Assembly: GCA_026182355.1 (NCBI GenBank)
Contig: JAPFBL010000569.1
Span: 248,001 to 312,000, forward strand
Source: Hermatobates lingyangjiaoensis
Lineage: Eukaryota; Arthropoda; Insecta; Hemiptera; Hermatobatidae
Length of the DNA stretch: 64,000 bases
Direction: 5' to 3'
Part shown: piece by piece, positions 23,531 through 34,620 of the stretch
Position numbering within the stretch: position 1 is the first letter of the stretch
How the letters are laid out: each line of letters starts with the position of its first letter
Notes under the pieces: generated by a model
What the model was told of the DNA's origin: nothing
Databases searched by the model: none
What the model saw: the letters and a program-made list of their open reading frames with translations, nothing else
Made by a program: the position numbers and the translations under genes

Positions 23531-23872
23531 ATAGAGTAAAATAATAAAATTCGATTAAGAAAATTCAAGACATAGTCTTTTAGGCGTCAATGTTATGATA
23601 CCATACCCTCTTGACTTAACTGTTGGAATATTTATTACCAATCCTGTTATTTGCCAGTATGCCTTACAAATATGTCTCAAGTGCTTTAATTACTCTCTCA
23701 GATTATCTGTTTATTTGATAAATTATATTGATATTTATTAAATGTACATTCTAGAGCAGAAGGGACCAAACTGTTACACCATGCGTCAAATTTTTAACCA
23801 AGGGTTTAACAGATGAGGCATAAAGCTCTTATAACCCAAAGTCTTCTTATCTTGTTTATATTACATTGTTTT

Positions 23873-24055
23873 TCATTGTAGGGTAAAAATCTAATGAAAT
23901 GGTCTCCACATATAAACATTTTAATAATATAAGCAACGCGTTTCGAACACGTAGTGTTCTTCCTCAGGCATTAACTAAAAAATACAATGACACCAGAGAG
24001 TTATTTATAGTACAAAGTAAATAAATACTTTAATAACTGATTGCACTACATTAGA
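23873..24055 (-). mobile_element. HH1 hammerhead element with target-site duplication
   Basis: Flanked by ATTACATTGTTTT (23860-23872, 24056-24068). One arm keeps the motif (minus strand: CTGAGGA / A / GAACAC-TAC-GTGTTC / GAA / ACGCGT / T); the other arm was lost, leaving the terminal segment. Confidence 0.7.
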
Positions 24056-24554
24056 ATTACATTGTTTTATATATGATTGTTATATGTTCATAATATTAAG
24101 TTAAAGAAAATACATAAAAGCATTACTACATAAAGCTAATATTTTACGCACCTCATGAGACTTTTAAGGCTATTTTGGCTTTAAATTCTTGGAGTTAAAT
24201 TTGTAACTGAGAGCAGCAATGTATTCTACCAATTGGAATCCATCAGTAGCGACTTCCGTTATACTATTTTAATAAGTATAATGACTGAACATGCTTGTAC
24301 ACATCTATATGTCGTTCTGAAACGACATAAAAAACTCAGGGGCAAATTTTCTTAGTTCAAGAAAATCTTGTCAGGGGAATGATAATTTTCACAAAATGAA
24401 AATAGATTATATACTATCTTGCTTGATTAATGAAGCATATCTGACCTGGAAGCGGATTAATGAGAAGAAAAGAACGTTTAATTCATTTTTAATTAATTTA
24501 ATTAATCTTAATTCATCTTTATCTCAAGCGTTGCAATGTGCCACACCAAATCAA

Positions 24555-24595
24555 TTCTTGTTGAAGATGGGTGACGCCCGAAACCGGTCTAAGAA
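24555..24595 (+). ncRNA. Hammerhead-type ribozyme candidate, HH7, 6-bp stem I
   Basis: TTCTTG / TTGAAGA / T / GGG-TGACG-CCC / GAA / ACCGGT / C (predicted cleavage after 24589) / TAAGAA. TAAGAA pairs with TTCTTG over six positions including one U-G. C3 is T. It is a lone copy rather than a foldback. Confidence 0.65.
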
Positions 24596-24599
24596 CTTC

Positions 24600-25483
24600 A
24601 GCAGCAGGGTACGAGGTAAGACGAATTACTATAATTTTAATATTAAATCAAACAGTGCGCCTGGTTTGGCGCAAGACTATAAGTTGGCCACCTGTGCTCT
24701 AAAAAGTGCTAAAAAAAAACTATAGATACACAATCCACCCATCGGAAGAAACAGGGAAAACCATCGAAATGGTTTTGGGGACCCCACTATGAGGAAAATC
24801 GTGTTGGATTATTGGTACAGCCAATAATTTTTCATCCTTAATTAAAAAGATGTTAACACAAATATAATTATTAAACATTTCATATAAGTTTTCTAGAGAA
24901 ACATATCAATACAATTTCAGAATATCCTTTGTCAAAATTATGAATCCGGACCAAAAAATATCGAATAAACAAACCAATTACATTTTTGTTGTTTTTTCTT
25001 TTCATTTCCATTTTTGGCAGATATTGTTCAGTGTTTATTTAGGCGTCATTTTTAAGTGAATTAACAGAACTGGTTTAAAATACGTAATAAGAGCCAAAAA
25101 CCGGTTGAAATTAAGTTTTATTTTTTTCCAACTTTTGAGAAACACACAATAAATAGAGGAGAATAATTAGATAATTATTCTCAAGAACCATTGATTACAG
25201 GGAACGATAGGTTATTAGCTGTAAGCATATGATTTTGAAAATTTCCAAATAAAAATTTGCCATTATTAAGAAATAACCATGAGCACTTCTAAATACAAAT
25301 AAAAAAGAAAAAAAAGGTAAAATTATGTATTCAATAGATAAACTAACGATTTGAGAACAAATTACTTAATGATATACAAGTTGTGAAAATAATCCAATAT
25401 GAACAACAATAGTTCAAAGTTTATAAAATAACATATATAAAATAAAAAACACATTTTTACACTCCGTAATATTCGGTTCCGTA
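24600..25483. other. No gene recognised
   Basis: Downstream of the HH7 motif; the 109-codon frame 24396-24725 spans the motif and looks fortuitous. Confidence 0.45.
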
Positions 25484-25678
25484 TCAATGATCAAACCACA
25501 ATAAGAAATGGGAAAACAAGACTAAGATCTTTCAACCGTAACAAGCGGTCTTCTTCAGAGTCAAAAACCTAACTGACTCTGACGAAGAACGCTTTTTACG
25601 GTTGAAAGATCTTAGTATTGTTTTCCCATTTCTTACTGTGGTTTGATCATTGATTGTTATTTCACGTGTTTATGTGAT

Positions 25679-25720
<42 letters not shown>
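25484..25720. repeat. HH3 foldback next to (TA)n
   Basis: Left core 25519-25562 (minus, CTGAAGA box) and right core 25575-25618 (plus, CTGACGA / A / GAACG-CTTTTTA-CGGTT / GAA / AGATCT / T / AGTA). The right tail runs into (TA)n at about 25682-25718. Confidence 0.65.
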
Positions 25721-26009
25721 GTTTGTGTGTGTAAAAAAAATAATGAGTCGCAAGAAAATATGTATTGCAAAAGTACAGCATAGCAGAGAAAGGTGTTGAT
25801 TTCTTACTTAAGACTTCTATAAAGTTTACGTGAACTGCAGCATCACGACTCTTTATTGCCCTGGCAAAATGAGGAATTTGTGGTAAAGTTGTTAAAGGTT
25901 GTGTTGTTGTTGTTGTGGTGGTAGTGGGGTGTTAGGTAAGAATACTAGTTGGGAAGTGATATGATGATTGGTTTAAGACGAACCCATAGAGTTGAGATGT
26001 GGTGCAACA

Positions 26010-26262
26010 CTCTCTCTCTCTCTCTACTGGCTGGCCAACTGTTACATAAAACTCCTGAAGTGAGTGCAGTCGGGCGAGAAATCGCTAGAAACGTAATTCT
26101 TTTTTTTTTTTTTTTTTTTTTTGGTTTTTAGGTGGTAACAGTGCAGGCTGTCTGTGGTCATGTCTTATTTTTAAATGATCGTGAGAGCCAGTGAGAGAGA
26201 GAGAGAGAGTGAGAGAGAGAGGGATAGAGAGAGAGAGAGAGAGATAGAGAGAGAGAGAGAAG
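26010..26262 (+). repeat. (CT)n, poly-T and (GA)n cluster
   Basis: A short (CT)n at 26010-26026, about 24 T at 26099-26122 and an interrupted (GA)n at 26190-26260. Confidence 0.85.
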
Positions 26263-26649
26263 CAAAAACCAATACATTAAATCCAAAAAAAAATGTTTCA
26301 AGAGCCTAATTGACACATCGCTAAAGCGTATAGCCTGATTAAAAATAAACCACGCTTAATCAAATTCAGCAAAAGGCACTATCTAGTGAATACTAAATGA
26401 TATTTATCAAATGCATAACTTTGCATACTTATAGTAGTTTCATCATATACAAACTAACTGAAGATAAATGTTTAGAAAGTACTAATATCTTCTGAATAAG
26501 ATAGATTAGGAGAAATAAAGGAATATTGGTTGAGTTGAACCTTTAAATATAATTAAATTAACATTTTTCAGCTTTACTTTGAATACTAATACTATATTGG
26601 GCATCAATTAAGAATTATAAGTAATTTCTTTGAAATCTACTATATAGTT

Positions 26650-28000
26650 AAAATTTTATTTAAATTATAAGCAGTATTGTCAAAAAGAATATAAGACAAT
26701 AATTTTGTAAAAAACTTTGTGTTTTTGCTATCTGGAGCAGCCGATCAATAAATTTGAAATGATATAGGTAAAATTCTGTCGTATCTATAAGCAGTATTGT
26801 TAAAAAGAATTTAAGACAGTAATGTAAAAAACTTTGTGTTTTTGCTATCTGGAGCAGCCGATCAATAAACTTGAAATGATATAGGTAAAATTCTGTCGTA
26901 ACTATAAGCAGTATTGTCAAAAAGAATTTAACACAATAATGTTATAAAAACTGTGTTTTTGCTACCTGGAGCAGCCGATCAATAAACTTGAAATGATATA
27001 GGTAAAATTCTGTCGAAACTATAAGCAGTGTTGTCAAAAAGAATTAAAGACAATAATTTTGTAAAAAACTTTGTGTTTTTGCTACCTGGAGCAACCGATC
27101 AATAAACTTGAAATGATATAGGTAAAATTCTGTCGTAACTATAAGCAGTATTGTCAAAAAGAATTTAAGACAATAATGTTATAAAAACTGTGTTTTTGCT
27201 ACCTGGAGCAGCCGATCAATAAACTTGAAATGATATAGGTAAAATTCTGTCGTAACTATAAGCAGTGTTGTCAAAAAGAATTAAAGACAATAATTTTGTA
27301 AAAAAACTTTGTGTTTTTGCTACCTGGAGCAACCGATCAATAAACTTGAAATGATATAGGTAAAATTCTGTCGTAACTATAAGCAGTGTTGTCAAAAAGA
27401 ATTAAAGACAATAATTTTGTAAAAAACTTTGTGTTTTTGCTACCTGGAGCAGCCGATCAATAAACTTGAAATGATATAGGTAAAATTCTGTCGTAACCGT
27501 AAGCAGTATTGTCAAAAAGAATTTAAGACAATAATGTTGTAAAAAAACTTTGTGTTTTTGCTACCTGGAGCAGCCGATCAATAAACTTGAAATGATATAA
27601 GTAAAATTCTGTCGTAACTATAAGCAGTATTGTCAAAAAGAATTTAAGACAATAATCTTGTAAAAAACTTTGTGTTTTTGCTACCTAGTGAAGCCAATCC
27701 AAAAATATTAGAAACTGTTTAGGGAAAATCGTTTTTTAACTATAAGCAGTGTTGTCAAAAATCATTATGCAACACAAGAATTGATTTATACAACATTGAG
27801 TAACACACTTTGTGTTTTTGCTACTTGTTGTACACAATCAAACAATTTGAAAATCTATAGTTAAAAAATTCTATGTTTAATTACAAGCTGTTTAGTCAAA
27901 GAGTTAAAATTCTGTTTTAAGTGTAAACGGTGTTGTCAAAAAGCATATTATAAGAACTGAGTTGGATATAGAGGAGCATATTTGTGTTTTTGCCTTCTTG
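26650..28000 (+). repeat. 117-121-bp tandem repeat, about 10 units
   Basis: CCGATCAATAAA recurs at 26741, 26858, 26975, 27095, 27212, 27333, 27453 and 27574 (27694 diverged). Units contain TAAGCAGTATTGTCAAAAAG, TTTGTGTTTTTGCTACCTG and AAATGATATAGGTAAAATTC. Two or three degenerate units extend to about 28000. The apparent 86-codon frame on the minus strand is a by-product of the repeat. Confidence 0.9.
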
Positions 28001-28554
28001 TGTGGCCCAGTCGATTGCCAACCGTGCTAATTCAATAAAATCAGAAGTGGTCGTTAACCATTACTGAACATAAATAAGTAATTTACTATGTTACCATTTA
28101 AAGCTTTTATTTGTTTTATCAAAGAGGTCAGGCTTCTAGGCTTCACCTTTTAGGTTTGTTATAAGGTTAAAACTAGTAATTTAACATCCTTTATTGTTAT
28201 GACAGCCACGTTAATGGGTTGATTCATTGGGATACTACATTTTACCTCATTCAAACTTAATTAATTAATTAAGATATCAATTCAAAACTTATTAAAGTGA
28301 TCTGTAATCAGTATCTGATATCATATTGGCTGGGTGCACAATACATCCTCTCTGATTGGTGGAAATGCACCTTTTCCATCCCCTCCCCTAACCAATGACA
28401 AATCTAAGGACATCTCCAATAGGTGACTTTGCAGTCTTCAGTACCTACTGAATGAGTCAGTATTCTACTCGTTTCAATGTAAAAATTCCATGACCTCAAC
28501 TTAAAGTAAACAAACAATAAATAAATAATATTTAGAAAATAAAAACAAATTTCA

Positions 28555-29065
28555 GGTTAGCTCAGTCATTGAGTTACTCACCTTTGAACTGGTAGGTCTG
28601 AACTGCGGAGTTCGAGACCCACCTTGCCCTAGATCTCGTATAAATCCGAGAACGTTGCTCCTCGGAGAGGACCTTAAACTATCGGTCAGAACCTGTACGG
28701 TGTCAAATACCTCGTTAAGGATCCCTACTCTAAATACACTCGAGTTAGGGTATAATTTAGGACTCCCAATGTAGAATCTGTAGAATTACCGATCAAACAA
28801 AAAGCCGGCAAACAGCTGATGATATGACCCATCAGAAACAATAGCCGATTTCACGGACACTTTTCTCACTCTGCGGTCAGAAAATCAAATAAGCATTTAT
28901 TTGCCTACAGAACATCGTAACAGAACGTTAAAAAACGTCGTAATTTGTTAAACCATACGGCCTGAAAAATATCTTTTATTAATATCATAGCAATATTTTA
29001 AAAATACGTTAAATTTTTGCACAATTTGAAAACTTGAATCTATTTTTATATCTGGATATAGGTTC
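28555..29065 (+). mobile_element. SINE, long-tail subtype
   Basis: Head (TTAGCTCAGTCATTGAG...GTTCGAGACC), body, then the same extra 3' domain as 16342-16860, ending TTGCACAATTTGAAAACTTG. Confidence 0.7.
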
Positions 29066-29299
29066 TTCTACATCTAGTTATAGAAGATAAAGTTCTATAT
29101 CTTCTAAAAATTTAGAATCAACAGGTAATGTGGCTCGCCCATTATTAAAAAGGGTGCCAAATAATAAATGAGCCACGATTTTCCGCCTCCTAGAACAGCA
29201 CTAAAATATGGGCGTTAGAAAACAAAAACCAATTCATGTAATATATATTTACAAGTCTAATATCGCTAAATGAAAATACGCGATTCAATGATCTACAGA

Positions 29300-29475
29300 C
29301 AATAATCGAACATTATACTAATTCGTATAATTTTTTTGTACTAATTATATAAAATTTGTACAAAATACATTTGTCTAAAATACAAATGTGTACGTATTGT
29401 TAGCACATACAATATATTAGTATGTGCCAATATATTGTATTTTGTACAAAATATTAGTACATTATACTAATTTTT
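29300..29475. repeat. AT-rich palindromic cluster
   Basis: Several overlapping inverted repeats around TTTTGTACAAAAT and ATTGTATTTTGTAC, with CATTATACTAATT at both edges. Confidence 0.5.
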
Positions 29476-29599
29476 TGTCACTCTGTATAAAGAAAATTAT
29501 ATTGATTCAAAACAGTTGACGCTACAAATTTTTATTTTACTACTTTGGTTTGTGAATTAAGGTTTACTTTCTTGGTTACCCTCTTTCTTCTAAAACAGC

Positions 29600-29940
29600 T
29601 ATGTATTTTTCAAGGAAGAAAAACCATACAAAACATAGGTGTTGGAATTCAGAACTCAGCTCTTAAATGCGTTGTTAGTTTTGACATTCAATTCTTTTTT
29701 TGTGTGGGACGTAATTTTTTGAAATTCCCCAATATGAGTTCTTGTTTTTTATCAAAAAATCCAGAATTATTCTTTACGCAAGTTAATTAGTATAGAACTA
29801 TTTAAAAGTGCAATGTATGCTTATAAATGACTTAATTAATCCATAATCCTAATAAAACACGACAAATAATCTGAAATAACAATAATTAAATCATTTTTCA
29901 TACTAATTATTTCACGCATCCAGTTCCATTAACTTTTACT
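29600..29940 (+). repeat. HH2-associated dispersed repeat, copy 1 of 3 (decayed core)
   Basis: Downstream part (TTTTTGTGTGGGACG, AAATTCCCCAATATGAG, AAAGTGCAATGTATGC) matches the two later copies; the ribozyme core has decayed to CTCAGCTCTTAAATGCG. Confidence 0.5.
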
Positions 29941-30199
29941 GCACCTATGGTGAAAAGTGTTGTTTATTTGTTTTCTGGGAATCATTTATAACAATGGCGG
30001 AGTCGTATTACTGATCCCATTCTCACAGCTATTCAAGTATTTATTGTGTCATATTTACTCATGATTATAAGGAGGAAAAGCGATAAGTCTCGACAAAAGA
30101 TTTTATCGTTTCTGAAGCTTGAATGCAACTATTTTTAGTTTGCTGGTTTATATTTCAGTTGTTTTTCTGTATACAATTTCAAATTTTTCATGTAGATGT

Positions 30200-30235
30200 A
30201 ACCTGAAGATGAACACTAAGTGTTTGAAACGCACC
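30200..30235 (+). ncRNA. Hammerhead-type motif, HH2 (degenerate)
   Basis: AAC / CTGAAGA / T / GAACAC-TAA-GTGTTT / GAA / ACGC; the palindromic block is truncated by substitution (ACGCAC). Confidence 0.5.
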
Positions 30236-30299
30236 GACATTTGATATAATCTTACTGGTTCTTCCCTTTTCTAATCATAAATCCTTATTATTTACTTGT

Positions 30300-30432
30300 G
30301 CATTCTGTTATATTGTGGTATTTACTCACATTGGTAGAAATTTCAAAAATTATGTCTCCACTTAAAAAAAGCGTTCAATACAAAAAAAAACAACGCGTTT
30401 CGAACACTTAGTGCTCTTCTTCAGGCTTACAT
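30300..30432 (-). mobile_element. HH2 hammerhead element, single arm
   Basis: Minus-strand copy with TGTGGTATTTACTCA terminal segment, TGTCTCCAC block and a core reading CTGAAGA / A / GAGCAC-TAA-GTGTTC / GAA / ACGCGT / T / GTT. Confidence 0.65.
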
Positions 30433-30621
30433 ATTTACTCTTAAGGTGGTTAGAGGACTCCCTTCGGGCACTTTGGAGTAATCTAAAGTGGCTAAAGGGC
30501 AGCTCGTTAAACTAGTCGGCCTGATTTGATTTTTTGGTGAACACATATAAAGTCAAAACAGGTTAAAGGACTCCTAGTCTTTCCTAGCTCCCTGTTGCAA
30601 CAGCATCTCAACAGTGCAGAA

Positions 30622-30935
30622 GTAAACCTGAAGAAGAACACTAAATGTTTGAAACGTGTTGTTAGTTTTGATATTAAATTCTTTTTTTGTGTAGATACTT
30701 AATTATTCAAATTCCCCAATATTAAATCTTATTCTATATAAAAAATCCAAAATTATTCTTTACTCAAGTTTATTGGCACCAAAATATTTAAAAAGTGCAA
30801 TGTACGCTTAGAAATGACTTAATTAAACATGACGACATAACTAATAAAACATGACAACATACTGAACAACAATAATTAAGTAATTTTTCATACTAATTCT
30901 CTTGATAAAAACCTCAACAAATCCATTCAACATTC
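30622..30935 (+). repeat. HH2-associated dispersed repeat, copy 2 of 3
   Basis: Begins with CTGAAGA / A / GAACAC-TAA-ATGTTT / GAA / ACGTGT / T and continues through TTTTTGTGTAGAT..., AATTCCCCAATATTAA and AAAGTGCAATGTACGC to a CATACTAATTC end. The same ~300-bp succession recurs at about 29650-29930 and 31018-31290. Confidence 0.6.
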
Positions 30936-31017
30936 ATATATTGTATTCAATTTCAAATAATTCACTCTGATGTTCTTAAACATCATTGATATGTATTTTA
31001 TTTTTATTTTAGATGCT

Positions 31018-31290
31018 AACCTGAAGAAGAACACTAAATGTTCGAAATGCGTTGTTTGTTTTGATATTAAATTATTTTTTTGTGTGGAACGTAATTTTTT
31101 AAATTCCCCAATATTAATTCTTATTCTATATCAAAAATCCAAAATTATTCTTGATTGCAATAAAAGTGCAATATACGCTTATAAATGACTTAATTAATTC
31201 TGAATCCTAATAAAACATGACAAACATACTAAAAAGATAATAATTAAATCGTTTTTCATACTAATTCCCTTGACAAAAACCTTAACAGTT
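31018..31290 (+). repeat. HH2-associated dispersed repeat, copy 3 of 3
   Basis: Core CTGAAGA / A / GAACAC-TAA-ATGTTC / GAA / ATGCGT / T at 31021, followed by the same downstream succession as at 30622-30935. Stem II closes imperfectly. Confidence 0.6.
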
Positions 31291-31354
31291 CAATTCTACA
31301 TTCATATATTGAATACATGCATATTATTATTACCACTGAGGTTAGTATGATTTG

Positions 31355-31465
31355 CATTAGTAATACGGCAAACCGTCATAGCTCGTACGATGATGTTGGA
31401 GTCGTTGGTACGAGGTATCATCGTACATCATCGTACGAGGTATAACCGTTTGCTATATTAATAAT
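31355..31465. repeat. Imperfect inverted repeat (CGTACGATGATG)
   Basis: GGCAAACCGTCATAGCTCG and CGTACGATGATG on the left, CATCATCGTACG and AGGTATAACCGTTTGC on the right. The ACCGTCATA...CGTA.GATG.T start resembles 62803-62825. Confidence 0.55.
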
Positions 31466-31557
31466 ATAAATCCATATATTGTATTCAATTTCAAATAATT
31501 CACTCCAATATCCTAAAAGTTCACAGATATGTCTATATTTTTTTTATTTTTGATGCT

Positions 31558-31650
31558 TACCTGAAGAAGAACACTAAGTGTTCGAAACACATTGTTAATT
31601 TCATAATAAAGTTTGTTTTTTTGTGTGGAGACGTAACTTTTGAAAGCCCC
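31558..31650 (+). repeat. HH2 hammerhead-bearing fragment
   Basis: CTGAAGA / A / GAACAC-TAA-GTGTTC / GAA / ACACAT / T, then TTTTGTGTGGAGACG. Stem II is perfect; the stem III block is no longer self-complementary. Confidence 0.55.
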
Positions 31651-32298
31651 CAAATATGAGTAACTACTATACTATAATAGATTGCACAAGAAATGGTTTA
31701 AATTATTATTACAATTTCTATAGGCACTTTAGAAGCCATATTCGCAAAACGAGGTCAGTAAAACAGTAAAAATAGCCTTCGACTATCACAGTACTTTGAA
31801 AAAAACAAAACACCCTGGTAAGGATGGGAGCTTAAGCGACCTTTATTTTATTTTTTTTTTGTACTTAAAGAGGTTAAAAAGTGAGAGGTTTAATCCATTA
31901 TAAGTAGGTAAAAGCTAGCTGTGTTATCTCCAATTTTAATCTGCCCAGCCGATTTTGTATTTTTTTTTTTCTTTGATGGAGCCAAAGTGGTGAATGTAAT
32001 AAGCATGTTTATAAGGGCGAAACAGACAGGCCGCAGTGACAGGCTGTCCATTAACTTTAACCCATCTTCTTCCACCACTTTGCCCAACATCTTCGTATTT
32101 TTATCGCCTCTAATAGCAACTTTATAGTTTTCGTCAAAGAACCAACATTGATAACTAACCTACATTTTTTTTTTAACTACTACCATTATATTTCAAAGCT
32201 ATACCATACAATTAAAAATATTCTAGGAATTTTTAACGGTAGTTCATTAAATAACACTAAAGAATTTTCATTAGTTAAAGAAATATCAAAAAGTCATC

Positions 32299-32337
<39 letters not shown>

Positions 32338-32384
32338 TATATAAAAATAAAAAGTATCGGACCGTGGAATAGAAACAAAACTAT

Positions 32385-32770
32385 AGTTTATCGGGACTCG
32401 GTCAGTTCTTCAGGTACAAATTAAACTCTCATTGCCAACGTTTCAGTCTTTATTTAAACCCTTTTTCATAGGCAGAAGTATAAATTTTAAAACAGAAAAA
32501 CTAAGTATTATATTACAAATTATTTTACAAAGAAAAGTAGTATGTGGATTTTAACTACATACAACTGTAGTCTGAATGAACACGTGACACTGAAATTTTT
32601 TTTTCTCTTTGTAAAATAATTTGTAATGTAATACTTAGTTTTTCTGTTTCAAAATTTATAATTCTGTCTATGAAAAAGGTTGTAAATAAAGACCGAAACG
32701 TTGGCAATGAGAGTTTAAATTGAACCTGAAGAACTGACCGAGTCCCGATAATCTATAGTTTTGTATATAT
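32385..32770. repeat. HH5 foldback, about 190-bp arms
   Basis: Inverted arms containing GACTGAAACGTTGGCAATG / GACCGAAACGTTGGC, GAACTGACCGAGTCCCGATAA and a GTAAAATAATTTGTAAT segment. Core box reads TATGAAA, so the ribozyme is degenerate. (TA)n on both sides. Confidence 0.65.
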
Positions 32771-33145
32771 ATATATCAATGATCAAACCACAATATGAAA
32801 CACTAAGATCTTTCAACCATAACAAGTGGTCTTCGTCTACGAAAAAAAGACTACTGTTGACAGATCATAGTCTTGTTTTCCGATTTCATATTGTCCTTTG
32901 GTCATTGATTGTTATTTCACACGTGTTTATGTGAAATCTTGCTATATATACATATATAAAGAATTTACATAAACACGTGAAATAACAATCAATGATCAAA
33001 CCACAATAATAAACTGACTCTGACTGACTGACTCTGACTCAACCCAACAGTTGGGTTTTTGACTCTGACGAAGACCGCTTGTTACGGTTGAAAGATTTTA
33101 GCCTTGTTTTCCCATTTCTTATTGTGGTTTGATCATTGATTATAA
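32770..33145. repeat. Two adjacent HH3 foldbacks joined by (TA)n
   Basis: The first (32776-32945) is decayed; the second ends with GACT / CTGACGA / A / GACCG...CGGTT / GAA / AGATTT / T / AGCC at 33061-33103. Inverted tails carry TTGTGGTTTGATCATTG. Confidence 0.6.
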
Positions 33146-33420
33146 GTTAAATATGATCGGAATGAATTTTTTTTAAACTGATATAATTTTTTTTGTTTCT
33201 TCATATATTTTGAAGAGTAACTAACGTAAGTAATGATATACTTTTAACAGATAAGATAGGCATTTTCTTTTCCATAATACGTTAAAAGTTTTATAAATTA
33301 TTTTAAAAGATAGATCGGTTCTTTTTAAAATGTTTTTTTTTAAGCAGTATGACGTTATTGTAACACTTGCGTCAGTATAACTAAAGAACCACAGCTTAGG
33401 CAAGCTTTGAGCCTCAGTAC

Positions 33421-33640
33421 TGTGTCATCTAACTGACAATGGAGTGTTTGGCGTCAAGCCATCGCTCGAGAGACGACAGACTCGCCGGCTAATGGCTGCC
33501 CCCCACCTAAACAATGCCAGTGCCTCGGGGAGGTCGCCGGCTTTGTTTGCTCCAGTAATTGGCGCTTTGTTGCTTCTCCAGATATCCAGCCTCGATAAAC
33601 AAATAGTTTCTTTTATATCTTATCGGCAAAACAGCGTGCC
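33421..33640. other. GC-richer unique patch downstream of the cadherin exon
   Basis: Contains GAGACGACAGACTCGCCGG, CCTCGGGGAGGTCGCCGGC and CCAGTAATTGGCGC in an otherwise AT-rich area. The overlapping 122-codon frame looks non-coding (ends in (TA)n). Possible conserved non-coding element in the cadherin intron. Confidence 0.3.
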
Positions 33641-33762
33641 TTCATTAATATTGACCTCCGATAACTTTGTGAACTCCTTAAGATTCGAAGTAGAAAAGCA
33701 CTTGCAGCAATACTTACAAAAAATATCTCCGAATCACCTATGGAAAGGAGTAGACCGTATGA

Positions 33763-33764
<2 letters not shown>

Positions 33765-33807
<43 letters not shown>

Positions 33808-33901
33808 GGTAACTCACCACAAGTAAGGCCTTAGAGCGACTATCTTCTTTAATTTGTGGTGAGTTACCTGAATATTTATATCACGTGTTATTGTGACAAT
33901 T

Positions 33902-33953
<52 letters not shown>

Positions 33954-33960
33954 TATAATA
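33765..33960 (+). repeat. (TA)n tracts around an HH8 remnant
   Basis: Two long (TA)n tracts (33768-33800 and 33904-33958) flank the HH8 fragment, immediately downstream of the cadherin exon. Confidence 0.9.
33805..33900. repeat. HH8 unit, core deleted
   Basis: Inverted AGGTAACTCACCACA / TGTGGTGAGTTACCT surrounds AAGGCCTTAGAGCGACTATC, the 3' part of HH8; no CTGANGA box remains. Bounded by long (TA)n tracts. Confidence 0.6.
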
Positions 33961-33978
33961 CTATGTATTTAGACTTAC

Positions 33979-34101
33979 CTCAGCCACTGTAGTTTCGTAG
34001 GGAGTATTGACGAAGACCGGAGCATTGTCATTGATATCAGTCACTTTGACGATGACAGGAGTCGTTTTCTTCTTTTTCGTCTGTCTCACTGTACACGTAA
34101 T
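33979..34101 (-). CDS. Cadherin EC1-EC2 junction exon, Cad99C/protocadherin-15-like (partial gene)
   Basis: A 123-bp, 41-codon exon in phase 0 at both ends, bounded by a TTGTGTTGCAG acceptor and a GAG/GTAAGT donor on the minus strand. It reads ITCTVRQ, a lysine run, PVIVKV, then TDINDNAPVF and NTPYETTVAE. DINDNAP is the calcium-binding linker between adjacent cadherin repeats, so this exon closes repeat 1 and opens repeat 2. Joined to the upstream exon it gives ...SHIAFQ/ITCTV..., a continuous beta-strand segment. The gene runs toward lower coordinates; no exon for the rest of repeat 2 was found between 1 and 33978, so the next intron is long or the exon lies outside. The confidence is high for cadherin and moderate for the subfamily. 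Confidence 0.85.
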
Positions 34102-34308
34102 CTGCAACACAACCAATCAACGTTCATTACGTAATACAACCATACAACGTACATGGTATTCCTATGCATGTATTAGAAGCATGGTATTAGAAGTATGGTA
34201 TTAGAAGCATGTATTCCTATGCTTCTAAACATTGTTAATAAACCTTAGAAATATCATCAATAATATCTTACAACTTGTCGTTATGTCGGTTACTACGTTT
34301 CCAGATGT

Positions 34309-34620
34309 CAGTGGCGATGAAATGGGACGGGGGGGGGGGGGTCCCACATGGGTGGCATTTGCACTTTGAGAGGGAATAAACATAGGAAATAAAAAAAAAA
34401 TTAAAATAAAAATTTAACAAAAAAATTTTGAAATTTTATAACAAAATGAATTTTTTAAGTTCGTAATTCTTTTTATGTTTTATGTGTGTAATAGTGTTTT
34501 CAAAATGGATTTTTCAATTGTAATATTTTCAAATTAAAAATAAATTTATTTTAAATTTTTCAATACTAGTTTTTTTTTTTTAAAGGGGGTTCAAGTTTTA
34601 TTATGTTTGTTGCCGTAGCC
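34309..34620 (+). repeat. CAGTRGCG dispersed repeat, copy 2
   Basis: CAGTGGCGATGAAATGGG, a 12-G run, GGTGGCATTTGC, then TGAAATTTTATAACAAAATG, TTTTTATGTTTTATGTGTG and GGGGTTCAAGTTTTATTATG. Confidence 0.6.

Noticed and set aside
24396..24725. 109-codon frame as a gene
   Set aside because: It spans the HH7 hammerhead motif and shows no domain; probably fortuitous.
31890..32127. Opposing 66-68-codon frames with poly-F/poly-K runs
   Set aside because: They arise from a T homopolymer; no domain recognised.
33444..33812. 122-codon plus frame as a gene
   Set aside because: No recognisable domain, runs into (TA)n, and lies opposite the cadherin-like gene; kept only as a GC-rich patch.
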